The position numbers and the translations under genes are program-made. Positions 49,944 to 58,005 of a stretch of 64,000 bases of DNA are shown here, one piece after another; the stretch's first letter is position 1, and every line of letters starts with the position of its first letter. Below the pieces are notes generated by a model. It had not been told where the DNA came from. It searched no databases and saw only the letters and a program-made list of their open reading frames with translations. The stretch spans positions 2,976,001-3,040,000 of the forward strand of contig NZ_VMSF01000001.1 in NCBI RefSeq assembly GCF_009765225.1. Direction: 5' to 3'. This DNA comes from Leifsonia sp. AG29. Its GTDB lineage: Bacteria; Actinomycetota; Actinomycetes; Actinomycetales; Microbacteriaceae.

Positions 49944-50261
49944 ATGCCGCTCAGGAGGATGGGCCGCCCGGGCCTCGTCGGGATGGCCGCGCGCACCGCG
50001 GTCGTCGCGGGGACGGCGACAGCGGTCTCGGGCAACGTCCAGCGCCGGCAGGCGCAGCGCGCTCAGGACAAGTACGACCAGCAGCAGCAGGCCGCGGCCG
50101 AGCAGGCCGCCCAGCAGGCTCCCGCCCAGGAGGCTCCCCCGGCGTCAGCGGGAGGCGGTGACGACCTGACGACGCAGCTGCAGCAGCTCGCCACGCTGCA
50201 CAGCCAGGGCATCCTGTCGGACGAGGAGTTCTCCTCAGCGAAGGCGAAGCTGCTCGCGTAG
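49944..50261 (+). CDS. SHOCT-domain protein
   Basis: A 105-residue protein. A basic N-terminus with a short weakly hydrophobic stretch (LVGMAARTAVVAGTATAVSG) is followed by a Gln/Ala-rich linker and a C-terminal SHOCT motif (LQQLATLHSQGILSDEEFSSAKAKLLA). SHOCT domains are short helical modules at protein ends, thought to drive oligomerisation. It is cotranscribed with the DUF6325 gene. The ATG at 49944 follows AGGAGG. Confidence 0.88.
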   Translation: MPLRRMGRPGLVGMAARTAVVAGTATAVSGNVQRRQAQRAQDKYDQQQQAAAEQAAQQAPAQEAPPASAGGGDDLTTQLQQLATLHSQGILSDEEFSSAKAKLLA

Positions 50262-50278
50262 CGCGCGGCCGGCCACCG

Positions 50279-50284
50279 TACGAT
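50279..50284 (+). promoter_or_regulatory. -10 box of leaderless purC
   Basis: TACGAT, six bases before the GTG at 50291, identical in hexamer and spacing to the box before purM. Confidence 0.6.
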
Positions 50285-50290
50285 GGACGG

Positions 50291-51208
50291 GTGAGCGAAC
50301 TCCCAGACTGGTCGCACGTCTACTCGGGCAAGGTCCGCGACCTCTACGTCCCCACGGGCGCTTCGGGGCTCGACGACGCCGACGCGGTGCTCGTGGTGGC
50401 GAGCGACCGGGTCAGCGCGTTCGACCACGTTCTCGAGCCGGGCATCCCGGGCAAGGGCGAGTTGCTGACGACACTCAGCCTGTGGTGGTTCGACCAGCTC
50501 GACGACGTGCCGAACCACCTCGTCCCCGACCACGTGCTCGACGGGGAGCGGGTCGTGGAGCGCATCCCCGCCGAGGTCGCGGGCCGGTCGATGCTCGTGA
50601 AGCCGCTCGACATGTTCCCGATCGAGGCCGTCGTGCGCGGGTACCTCACCGGCAGCGGCTGGGCCGAGTACCGGGAATCCGGAAGCGTCTGCGGGATCCC
50701 CCTGCCGACCGGTCTCGGCAACGGCGACCGCCTCCCCGAGCCGATCTACACGCCCGCGTGGAAGGCGCCGCTCGGCCAGCACGACGAGAACATCAGCTTC
50801 GAGCGGACCGTGGAGCTCGTCGGCCCGGACATCGCCGACGAGCTTCGGCGCCTGGCGTTGCACGTCTATCGCCGCGGGGCCGAGATCGCGGAGGCGCGCG
50901 GCGTCATCATCGCCGACACCAAGTTCGAGTTCGGCGCCGACCGCGTCACGGGCGAGATCACCCTCGCCGACGAGGTGCTGACGAGCGACTCCAGCCGTTA
51001 CTGGGACGCCGAGGCGTACCGGGAGGGGCGCACCCCCGAAGAGCGGATGGCGAGCTTCGACAAGCAGATCGTCCGCGACTGGCTCGCCGCCAACTGGGAC
51101 AAGACCGGGGAGCCGCCCGCGCTGCCCGCCGAGATCGTCGAACGCACCGCCGACCGCTACCGGGAGCTGCTCGACCGGCTCACCGGCTCCGACTCGCGGG
51201 AGGACTGA
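50291..51208 (+). CDS. purC: SAICAR synthetase
   Basis: A 305-residue phosphoribosylaminoimidazole-succinocarboxamide synthase, joining aspartate to CAIR with ATP. Motifs: YSGKVRDLY at the N-terminus, VASDRVSAFDHVL, EAVVRGYLTGSGW, and IIADTKFEFG. Length fits the longer bacterial/fungal form. The start is the GTG at 50291 at leaderless spacing after TACGAT. The RraA-like gene begins 4 bp after its stop. Confidence 0.97.
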   Translation: MSELPDWSHVYSGKVRDLYVPTGASGLDDADAVLVVASDRVSAFDHVLEPGIPGKGELLTTLSLWWFDQLDDVPNHLVPDHVLDGERVVERIPAEVAGRSMLVKPLDMFPIEAVVRGYLTGSGWAEYRESGSVCGIPLPTGLGNGDRLPEPIYTPAWKAPLGQHDENISFERTVELVGPDIADELRRLALHVYRRGAEIAEARGVIIADTKFEFGADRVTGEITLADEVLTSDSSRYWDAEAYREGRTPEERMASFDKQIVRDWLAANWDKTGEPPALPAEIVERTADRYRELLDRLTGSDSRED

Positions 51209-51212
51209 ACCC

Positions 51213-51887
51213 ATGATCCCCGCCACCGCCGCCATCGCCGACGCCGCCGTCCGCCTCGGCGTCCCGGTCGGCGTGGCGCCCGTCGATCTCCTCCCCCTTC
51301 TGCCGGGTCGTCCGTTCGCTGGTCCGGCGGCCCCGGTGACGCACCTGGGCAGTGTCGACGTCCTGCTCGAGACGATCGACGACGCGCCTCCCGGTGCGGT
51401 GCTGGTCATCGACAACGGCGGCCGCGACGACGAGGCGTGCGTCGGCGACCTGATGCTCCTGGAGGCGCGAGAGGCCGGGATATCGGGCGTCGTGGTCTGG
51501 GGGCGGCATCGTGACTCCGCGCAACTGCGCGAGATCGGCCTGCCGCTGTTCAGCCGGGGCGCCTACCCGTTCGGGCCGCGGAGAGTGCCTCCCGCGGGTC
51601 GGGCGATGCGCAGCGCCTTCCTTGACGGCGTGGCCGTCGGTGAGACCGACTGGGTCGTGGCGGACGACGACGGCGTGCTCATCTTTCCGGCGGCTCGCCG
51701 CGAAGAGCTCTACCCCGCTGCGCTCCACATTCAGGAGGTCGAGGGGGCTCAGTCCGAGCGCATGCGCGCAGGCAGATCGCTGCGACAGCAACTCGACTTC
51801 GCGCGCTACCGGCGCCTCCAAGCCGATGACCCGTCACTGACGCTGCGGCGCTACCTCGCCGAGACCGGCGGAGCCATCGAAACCTGA
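51213..51887 (+). CDS. RraA/DlpA-family protein
   Basis: A 224-residue RraA-fold protein. The core contains GAVLVIDNGGRDDEACVGDLMLLEAREAGISGVVVWGRHRDSAQL, where the usual GaxRD signature appears as GRHRDS, and ETDWVVADDDGVLIFP. Family members include 4-hydroxy-4-methyl-2-oxoglutarate aldolases and RNase E inhibitors. The R-D pair that binds substrate and metal is retained, so aldolase-type activity is possible. It is tightly linked to purC, probably only for expression. Confidence 0.8.
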   Translation: MIPATAAIADAAVRLGVPVGVAPVDLLPLLPGRPFAGPAAPVTHLGSVDVLLETIDDAPPGAVLVIDNGGRDDEACVGDLMLLEAREAGISGVVVWGRHRDSAQLREIGLPLFSRGAYPFGPRRVPPAGRAMRSAFLDGVAVGETDWVVADDDGVLIFPAARREELYPAALHIQEVEGAQSERMRAGRSLRQQLDFARYRRLQADDPSLTLRRYLAETGGAIET

Positions 51888-51975
51888 GAGACGGAACGCT
51901 GATCCGCAGGTCGCCCCGCATCGCCGCGTGCTGGATTACGGAGGAGATTCGGGCCGGACACGGCCGATGAGCGGG

Positions 51976-52021
51976 GAAGGGAGGAGTTTGCAGCGGTGAG
52001 GCTGGCAGAACTCCTCCCTTC
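51976..52021. terminator. Bidirectional hairpin terminator
   Basis: A perfect 13-bp stem GAAGGGAGGAGTT / AACTCCTCCCTTC with a 20-base loop, between the convergent RraA-like and MFS genes. The rightward side ends in TTCTGTCTT. Confidence 0.85.
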
Positions 52022-52066
52022 TGTCTTGCTCGGGCTCGGAAGGTCAGGCGGATCGGGGAGCGGCCG

Positions 52067-53776
52067 TCAGTCGACGGCGGGCGCCGCGTGCAGGCCGTGC
52101 GGGCGGTCGTCGCCCGGACCGAGGTCGGTCACCGGGGGAGCGTCGGCGGCGTGCGAGCCGTGCGGGACGGCGTCGGTCGGGGCGTCTGCAGCGTGCGAGC
52201 CGTGCGCGGCGTCCACCGTCGCCCCCGCGGCAGCGGCATCGCCAGCAGCGGCCGGCGCACCCACGGGAACGGCTTCCGCGCCTTCTGGCCGGGTGGCGGC
52301 TGCAGCGCCTGGGCCCCACGCCGGCGGCTTCGGCTTCGCCCACCACACGACGATCAGCGCACCGAGGAGGGCGACCGCGGCGGGCAGGAGCAGCGCCTCC
52401 GACATGGCCTGCGTGAAGCCGGCGTGCAGGAACTGGGGCAGCTCGGTCCCTCCCGTCGCTTCGCTCGGGGCTGCACCCCCGGGAGCCTTGGGCAGGTCGG
52501 CGGCCAGACGGCTCTGGATGAGCACGGCGATGGAGGCGCTGCCGAAGACGGCGCCGATCTGACGGGTCGTGTTGTAGACGCCCGACCCGGCACCGGCCTG
52601 GTTCATGGGGAGGTTGCGGGTCGCCGTCGTCGAGATCGGGCCCCAGACGCCGGCCATCGCGATGCCGATGAGGGCGCTCGGGATGAGCAGCAGCCAGATG
52701 TTGACATCCGGCGACAGCATGCGCGAGTAGAGGAACAGCGCGAAGGAGTACAGCACAAGCGCCGGGGTGGCGATGTTGCGCGGGTTGACGCGGTCGATGA
52801 GACGGCCGACGAACGGGGCGAGGACGCCCGAGAACACCGCGGTCGGCGCGAGCATGAGGGCCGACTGGGTCGGGGTGAGGCCACGGACGGTCTGGAAGTA
52901 GAAGATGAGCGGCAGCGCCATGCAGGTCACCGCGAAGCCGACGGTGGTGATCGCGCCGTTCGAGAGGGAGAAGTTGCGGTCGCGGAACAGCGGCAGCGGG
53001 AGGAGCGGCTCCTTCTTGTTGAAGGCCTGCCACACCACGAAAGCCGCCAGGACGACGATGCCCGAGATGATGAGTCCCCAGACGGTGATCGGGCCCCAGA
53101 TGACGCCCCAGTCGTAGGTGTCCCCCTCCTGGATGCCGAAGACGAGGAGGAACATGCCGACCGCCGAGAGGATGACGCCGAGGATGTCGAAGTCGTGCGA
53201 GTGCGTCGGCAGCTTCGGGACCAGCCGCATGGCGAGGATGAAGGCCACGATGCCCACGGGGACGTTGATGAAGAAGATCCACTCCCAGCCGAGGGTGTCG
53301 ACCAGGATGCCGCCGAGAAGCGGCCCGATGAGGGTCGCGACACCGGCCACGGCGCCCCAGAGGCCCATGGCCGCGCCGCGGCGGTCGGGCGGGAAGATGC
53401 GGGTGATGACGGCCATGGTCTGCGGCGTCATCAGGGCGGCGCCGAGGCCCTGCACCACGCGGGCCGCGATGAGGATGCCGATGTGGCCGGCGAAGCCGCA
53501 CCAGGCCGAGGCGCCCGTGAAGATGACCAGGCCGATGAGGTAGATGTTCTTCGGGCCGAAGCGGTCGCCGAGGCGCCCCGTGATGAGGAGCGGCACCGCG
53601 TAGGCGAGGAGGTAGGCGCTCGTGACCCAGATGACCGCGGTGTAGTCGGTCCCGAGGCCGAGCCCCTTCATGATGGAGGGGTTGGCGACCGACACGATGG
53701 TCGTGTCGATGAGGATCATGAAGAACCCGATGACGAGCGCCCAGAGGGCGGGCCACGGCTTCAGTTCGCGTTCCAT
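52067..53776 (-). CDS. MFS multidrug exporter, DHA2 (14-helix) type, with His-rich tail
   Basis: A 569-residue drug:proton antiporter. Motif A variant LLITGRLGDRFGPKNIYLIG and motif C-like GVATLIGPLLGGILVD are visible, with about 14 helices in residues 10-500. The C-terminal 65 residues are Ala/Pro/His-rich with two HGSHAADAP repeats and a HGLHAAP end, unlike typical exporters. The ATG at 53776 overlaps the upstream PadR gene by 16 bp, so it is translationally coupled and under its control. The substrate is unknown. Confidence 0.9.
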   Translation of the reverse strand: MERELKPWPALWALVIGFFMILIDTTIVSVANPSIMKGLGLGTDYTAVIWVTSAYLLAYAVPLLITGRLGDRFGPKNIYLIGLVIFTGASAWCGFAGHIGILIAARVVQGLGAALMTPQTMAVITRIFPPDRRGAAMGLWGAVAGVATLIGPLLGGILVDTLGWEWIFFINVPVGIVAFILAMRLVPKLPTHSHDFDILGVILSAVGMFLLVFGIQEGDTYDWGVIWGPITVWGLIISGIVVLAAFVVWQAFNKKEPLLPLPLFRDRNFSLSNGAITTVGFAVTCMALPLIFYFQTVRGLTPTQSALMLAPTAVFSGVLAPFVGRLIDRVNPRNIATPALVLYSFALFLYSRMLSPDVNIWLLLIPSALIGIAMAGVWGPISTTATRNLPMNQAGAGSGVYNTTRQIGAVFGSASIAVLIQSRLAADLPKAPGGAAPSEATGGTELPQFLHAGFTQAMSEALLLPAAVALLGALIVVWWAKPKPPAWGPGAAAATRPEGAEAVPVGAPAAAGDAAAAGATVDAAHGSHAADAPTDAVPHGSHAADAPPVTDLGPGDDRPHGLHAAPAVD

Positions 53777-54369
53777 GCGGGTGTTCTTCTTTCGTGGAGG
53801 ACGTCGGACCACGAGACGGAGCCCGTCTCGAGGTCGGAGATCAGGTCTTCGAGGACGGCGGCGTCGGCCGCCTCCAGGGCGCGCATGTAGCGCACGTCGA
53901 GCCAGTACTTGTCCGGGATGCCCTTCCTCCGGACGGTCTCGATGGCGTGGTCGAGCACGGCGATGTCAGCTCGGATGAGCGAAACGCGCTTCTGGAGAAG
54001 CGCGACGACGGTCTCGAGCGGGAGGTTGTGCGACTCGCCGAGCCCCAGGGGGAACTCGGGGTACTCGTTGACCGGTGTCCCGATGATCTCGGCGACCCGC
54101 TCGGCGAGGGCCAGGGAGCCGGCCTCCGTGATCTCGTACGTGGTGCGCTCGGGCCGGTTGCCCTCGCGCTCGGTGCCGGTGGCGCGCACCAGGCCGGCCG
54201 ACGCGAGCCGATCGACCGTGTGGTAGAGCGAGCCCGGCCGGACCTTGACGATCCGATCCTCCGCCCGCTGCACCAGGGTCTGGTACATCTCGTACGGGTG
54301 CGACGGACCCTCGGCGAGCAGCGCGAGCGCTGCGACCGCCAGGGGCGTGAGGATGCGGGAGTCGGGCAT
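53761..54369 (-). CDS. PadR-family repressor of the MFS operon
   Basis: A 202-residue PadR protein. The winged helix (about 8-85) has HPYEMYQTLVQRAEDRIVKVRPGSLYHTVDRLASAGLV and ERTTYEITEAG; the C-terminal half is a helical dimerisation domain (RVSLIRADIAVLDHAIETVR). It overlaps the MFS gene and is first in the operon. The ATG at 54369 follows AAGGAAC. A dyad overlapping the promoter -10 box suggests self-repression relieved by a drug-like ligand. Confidence 0.9.
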   Translation of the reverse strand: MPDSRILTPLAVAALALLAEGPSHPYEMYQTLVQRAEDRIVKVRPGSLYHTVDRLASAGLVRATGTEREGNRPERTTYEITEAGSLALAERVAEIIGTPVNEYPEFPLGLGESHNLPLETVVALLQKRVSLIRADIAVLDHAIETVRRKGIPDKYWLDVRYMRALEAADAAVLEDLISDLETGSVSWSDVLHERRTPAWNAN

Positions 54370-54393
54370 GCGATGAAGATGTTCCTTGCTGAT

Positions 54394-54435
54394 TATTCCG
54401 TAAGGAATATACGGCGCGGAAGTCGCGGATGTCAA
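54394..54435 (-). promoter_or_regulatory. PadR/MFS promoter with overlapping dyad
   Basis: Minus strand -35 TTGACA (54430-54435), 18-bp spacer, -10 TATATT (54406-54411). The dyad TATTCC-GTAA-GGAATA (54394-54409) covers the -10 box and transcription start, a natural repressor site. Confidence 0.82.
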
Positions 54436-55034
54436 GAGGAAACCACCGCTCGGTTCAGGGCGAGGAGCTGCTCCGTGAACTGACGCGCGCCTCCCTGCGC
54501 CGGGTGCCGGATCGCGGGCGCATCGATCCCCGCTTCGGCCAACGCCCCCTGGGCCTTGCGACCGACGGCGACGATCGTCTCGATGCCGAGCGCAGCCACG
54601 AGTTCGCGCGCCACGGGGGCGCCGGCGCGCACCTCCGAGACCCGGGGAGTCCGGTTCGTGAGCGGCCGGCCCGCTTCGAACGGGTGATGCGGATAGACGG
54701 GCCAGCTGATGGGGAGGGGGCCCGACCACTGCGCCATGGTCGCCCAGAAGACGCGACTCGACGCCTCCCAGGGCGCCTGCGGCTGCCCGGGCAGTTCGAG
54801 ACCCGGGACCACCCCGGCCTCCGCCTCGCGGACGGAGGTGAACGGGACGCCGGTCACGGTCATGCCGCGCCAGCCCGGCGCCTCCCCCAGGAACAGGACC
54901 GGCGCGTGAGGGAGGGAGAGGTAGCGTCGGAGGTTGCGCTCGCGTCTGCGCCCCTCCTCGTCGAACCCGTACAGCAGCTCCGCGTCGGCGGGCGCGGGGA
55001 CCTCGCGGATCAGGTCGAAGAAGCGGTCGAGCAT
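54432..55034 (-). CDS. Uracil-DNA glycosylase-superfamily protein
   Basis: A 200-residue UDG-fold protein. The first motif, FLGEAPGWRGMTVTGVPFTS, and the late RHPAQGGARQF match the GEAPG and HPS-type active-site loops of family 4/5-like glycosylases, though the catalytic Asp/Asn positions cannot be confirmed by eye. No Fe-S cysteine set is seen. It might remove uracil or other bases from DNA, or have lost activity. It ends inside the PadR promoter region and begins 9 bp after the dehydrogenase gene, so it may be cotranscribed with that. Confidence 0.75.
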   Translation of the reverse strand: MLDRFFDLIREVPAPADAELLYGFDEEGRRRERNLRRYLSLPHAPVLFLGEAPGWRGMTVTGVPFTSVREAEAGVVPGLELPGQPQAPWEASSRVFWATMAQWSGPLPISWPVYPHHPFEAGRPLTNRTPRVSEVRAGAPVARELVAALGIETIVAVGRKAQGALAEAGIDAPAIRHPAQGGARQFTEQLLALNRAVVSS

Positions 55035-55043
55035 GCCCCCACG

Positions 55044-56207
55044 CTACGGCCGGACACCGACACGGGGATACCCGGTTGCGGCGAGCGCGGCATCGACTTC
55101 GGCGAGCGGGAAGACGGTCCCGACCTGCTCGGCGAACGGGAAGCGATCGGCGTTCTCGACGAGGAACCGCACGGCCCGCTCGAGGTGGCGCGGCGTGTAG
55201 TTGTGGACGCCGCGGATGGTGAGGAGGCGGTTGACGAGCTGCTCGGGAGCCACCGCGAGCTCCGGCCCCGGCGAGAGCGAGCCGACAACCACGAGGACGC
55301 CGCCCGCATCGAGGGCGCCGATGAGCGACCGCGCTCCGCCCGCGCTGCCGCTGAGCTCGAGGGCGATGGTCGGCGCCGACGCCTTGCCTCCCACCTTCGC
55401 CAGGACGTGCGCGAGCCCGGTCTTGGTCTCCGGGGAGGCGCCCGGGTCGGCTGCTCCCGCCGCACCGAAGGCCAGCGCGGCCTCGCGGCGCTCCGGCGCT
55501 TCGTCGGCGACGACCACGCGTGCACCGGCGTCGCTCGCGAGCGCGGCCGCCGTGAGCCCGGACATGCCAGCACCGGCGACCAGGACGAGCGCTCCCTCGA
55601 GCGGCACGATCGCTTCGGCCGCCTCGAGGGCTGCGACCACGGTCGCGGTCGAGCAGGAGGCGGGGGCCAGGATCTCGGCCGGGACGCCCTCGGGGACCGG
55701 GACGATCGGCGTCCCGGCGAGGACGTGGGTGTGCGTGGCGAACCCGCCCGACAGCTCCCATCCGCGGCGCATCCGCTCGTGTCCGTACTTCTGGAGGCTG
55801 AGGCACTTCTGCGAGAGCCCCCGGCGGCACCGGGCGCACCGGCCGCACGGCACCGCAGCCGACCAGACGACGCGCTGCCCGAGCGCCAGCCGGTGCCCGT
55901 CGGTGGTCTTGGCGCCCCCGCGGCCGAGGGCGACGACGCGGCCGATCTGCTCGTGACCCAGGACCAGCGGTGTCGGCGCCGGGCGATGGCCCTGGACCAT
56001 CTCGATGTCGGAGTCGCAGACGGTGGCGAGTTCCACCTCCATCAGCGCATCGCCGGGCGCGAGGCGCACTCCGGGGACGGCGACCGCCTCGTGCGCGTGC
56101 CGCTCGCCCGGCCAGACCATCGCGGTGGCCGACGGATAGACGCTGACCCCCATGCCCAGCTGCGCCGGCGGCTCCACGACGCGGGGCGTCACCGCCCGGA
56201 TCGTCAC
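55044..56207 (-). CDS. Zinc alcohol dehydrogenase, phosphonate-associated type
   Basis: A 387-residue medium-chain dehydrogenase. The four structural-zinc cysteines lie in CGRCARCRRGLSQKC; catalytic-zinc ligands are the Cys in VCDSDIEM and the His of GHEQIG; the NAD-binding loop is VAGAGMSGLTAA. Length and gene pairing with a PhnX-like HAD hydrolase recall the dehydrogenases proposed for phosphonate catabolism. The GTG at 56207 overlaps the HAD stop by 4 bp. The substrate remains inferred. Confidence 0.85.
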   Translation of the reverse strand: MTIRAVTPRVVEPPAQLGMGVSVYPSATAMVWPGERHAHEAVAVPGVRLAPGDALMEVELATVCDSDIEMVQGHRPAPTPLVLGHEQIGRVVALGRGGAKTTDGHRLALGQRVVWSAAVPCGRCARCRRGLSQKCLSLQKYGHERMRRGWELSGGFATHTHVLAGTPIVPVPEGVPAEILAPASCSTATVVAALEAAEAIVPLEGALVLVAGAGMSGLTAAALASDAGARVVVADEAPERREAALAFGAAGAADPGASPETKTGLAHVLAKVGGKASAPTIALELSGSAGGARSLIGALDAGGVLVVVGSLSPGPELAVAPEQLVNRLLTIRGVHNYTPRHLERAVRFLVENADRFPFAEQVGTVFPLAEVDAALAATGYPRVGVRP

Positions 56208-57007
56208 CGGATGACCGGCTGGCCGAGCAGCTCCGGCAGTTCCGCGACGCTCGAGATGACGGCGTCGGCCCCGGCGGCGAGCAGCGCCCGCTCGTCGTGC
56301 GCTCCGCCGAGGACGCCCACGACGAGCCCCGCGCCCGCGGCTGCGCCGGAGGCGACATCGCTCGTCGTGCTGCCCACCACGACCATCGATTCGACACTCG
56401 ACGCGCCGGTGCGGAGGAGCGCCGCCAGGGCGAGATCCGGATAGGGACGGCCGCGTCCGGCCTCGGCCGGCGTGAGCGTGACGTCGGCGAGGTCGCGCCA
56501 GTCGAGAGCGTCGAGGACCGCATCGAGCGTCGCCCGCGAGAAGCCGGTCGCGATGGCGACGCGCACTCCGATGTCCTGCAGCCTCTCGACGAGCTCCTCG
56601 GCACCCGCCAGCGGGCGGAGACCCTCGGTGGCCGCGAGGTCGGCGTAGCTGGATTCGAAGACGGCGTTGGCGTGCTGCGCCTGGTCCTCATCACCGGCGA
56701 GCGCACGGAAGACCGACAGCGTCGATTGGCCCGACGCGGAGCGGAAGTAGGCCGTCGCTCGGTGCCGCTCGGTCGCATCCCGCCCGAGGCCGGCGGTCGC
56801 CGCCGCGACGGCGAAGGCGCGTTCAGTCAGGCCGTCGTCGGCGACGAGTGCGCCGATGAGGTCGAACACGACGAGTTCGAGGTCGACGAGATCGTCATCG
56901 TCGGGTTCGTCCTCCCCGTCGTGCCACTCGTCATCCCGCCGGCGCGCCACCGGGTCGATGATCGCGGCGTCGTCGAACTCGCTCGTAATGAGGCCGTCGG
57001 GGGTCAT
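56204..57007 (-). CDS. HAD-superfamily hydrolase, PhnX-like, with altered motif I
   Basis: A 267-residue HAD protein with a Rossmann core and helical cap. Later motifs look normal (VAIATGFSRATLDAVLD, GRGRPYPDLALAALLRTGA, VVGSTTSDVASGAAAG). Motif I reads VVFDLIGALV: the nucleophilic Asp is present, but the usual second acid or the Thr of DxxGT is replaced, so catalysis may be weak. The N-terminal 40 residues form an acidic extension. Context suggests a phosphonate or phosphosugar role. The ATG at 57007 follows AGAAAGG. Confidence 0.78.
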   Translation of the reverse strand: MTPDGLITSEFDDAAIIDPVARRRDDEWHDGEDEPDDDDLVDLELVVFDLIGALVADDGLTERAFAVAAATAGLGRDATERHRATAYFRSASGQSTLSVFRALAGDEDQAQHANAVFESSYADLAATEGLRPLAGAEELVERLQDIGVRVAIATGFSRATLDAVLDALDWRDLADVTLTPAEAGRGRPYPDLALAALLRTGASSVESMVVVGSTTSDVASGAAAGAGLVVGVLGGAHDERALLAAGADAVISSVAELPELLGQPVIR

Positions 57008-57109
57008 CGCGGTGCCTTTCTTGCCGGCTGCTGACGGCCGCCAGCCTAGGCTCGCGGAACGACCGGAGGCGCAACGCCGGGTAACCGGGAGGTGAACGGG
57101 CCCACGCTG

Positions 57110-57138
57110 TTGCACTATCGTGACGATCGGCGCAGAAT
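57110..57138 (+). promoter_or_regulatory. Promoter of the leaderless kyn operon
   Basis: -35 TTGCAC (57110-57115), 17-bp spacer, -10 CAGAAT (57133-57138), then six bases to the ATG at 57145. Confidence 0.68.
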
Positions 57139-57144
57139 TGCAGC

Positions 57145-58005
57145 ATGACCGCGGGCGACAATACCCGGGAGCTCGATCCCGGCATCGTGACCGACTTCCG
57201 GCAGCGGATGTCGTACGGCTCCTATCTCGACCTCGACACGCTCCTGAGCGCTCAGCACCCGGTCAGCGTTCCGGAGCACCACGACGAGCTGCTGTTCATC
57301 ATCCAGCACCAGACCACGGAGCTCTGGCTGAAGCTGGTCCTCCACGAGCTCGAGTCGGCGCGAGACCTCCTCCGCGCCGATCGGCTCCCTCCCGCGCTCA
57401 AGCGCATCGCACGCGTCAAGCACATCCAGCGCACCCTGACGGAGCAGTGGTCGGTGCTCGCGACGCTCACTCCCACCGAGTACGCCGAGTTCCGCGGCTT
57501 CCTCGGCAACTCCTCCGGCTTCCAGTCCTTCCAGTACCGGGCCGTGGAGTTCGTTCTGGGCAACAAGAACGCGCGCATGCTCAGCGTCTTCGCCGACGAC
57601 GCCGAGGCGCAGGGCCGGCTGTCGGAGCTGCTGGAGGCGCCGAGCATCTACGACGAGTTCCTGCGTTACCTGGCGAGGGCCGGCTTCGACGTTCCGCGGG
57701 GCGTCCTCGACCGCGACGTCACGCAGGCCCACGTGATGACTCCGGAACTCGTCCCCGTCTTCCGCGAGATCTACGAGAACGCCTCCGAGCACTGGTCCGA
57801 GTACGAGGCCTGCGAGGAGTTCGTCGACCTGGAGGACAACTTCCAGTTGTGGAGGTTCCGCCACCTCAAGACGGTGCAGCGCACGATCGGCATGAAGACC
57901 GGGACCGGGGGGTCGACCGGCGCCGCGTTCCTGCAGAAGGCCCTCGACCTCACGTTCTTCCCCGAGCTCTTCGCGGTGCGCACCGAGATCGGCGCCCCGT
58001 CATGA
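57145..58005 (+). CDS. kynA: Tryptophan 2,3-dioxygenase
   Basis: A 286-residue haem dioxygenase cleaving the indole ring of tryptophan to N-formylkynurenine. Motifs: [45 protein letters not shown] and the haem-ligand region [20 protein letters not shown]. Length is typical of bacterial enzymes. It heads a three-gene operon with 4-bp overlaps. No ribosome site; the start appears leaderless. Confidence 0.96.
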   Translation: MTAGDNTRELDPGIVTDFRQRMSYGSYLDLDTLLSAQHPVSVPEHHDELLFIIQHQTTELWLKLVLHELESARDLLRADRLPPALKRIARVKHIQRTLTEQWSVLATLTPTEYAEFRGFLGNSSGFQSFQYRAVEFVLGNKNARMLSVFADDAEAQGRLSELLEAPSIYDEFLRYLARAGFDVPRGVLDRDVTQAHVMTPELVPVFREIYENASEHWSEYEACEEFVDLEDNFQLWRFRHLKTVQRTIGMKTGTGGSTGAAFLQKALDLTFFPELFAVRTEIGAPS

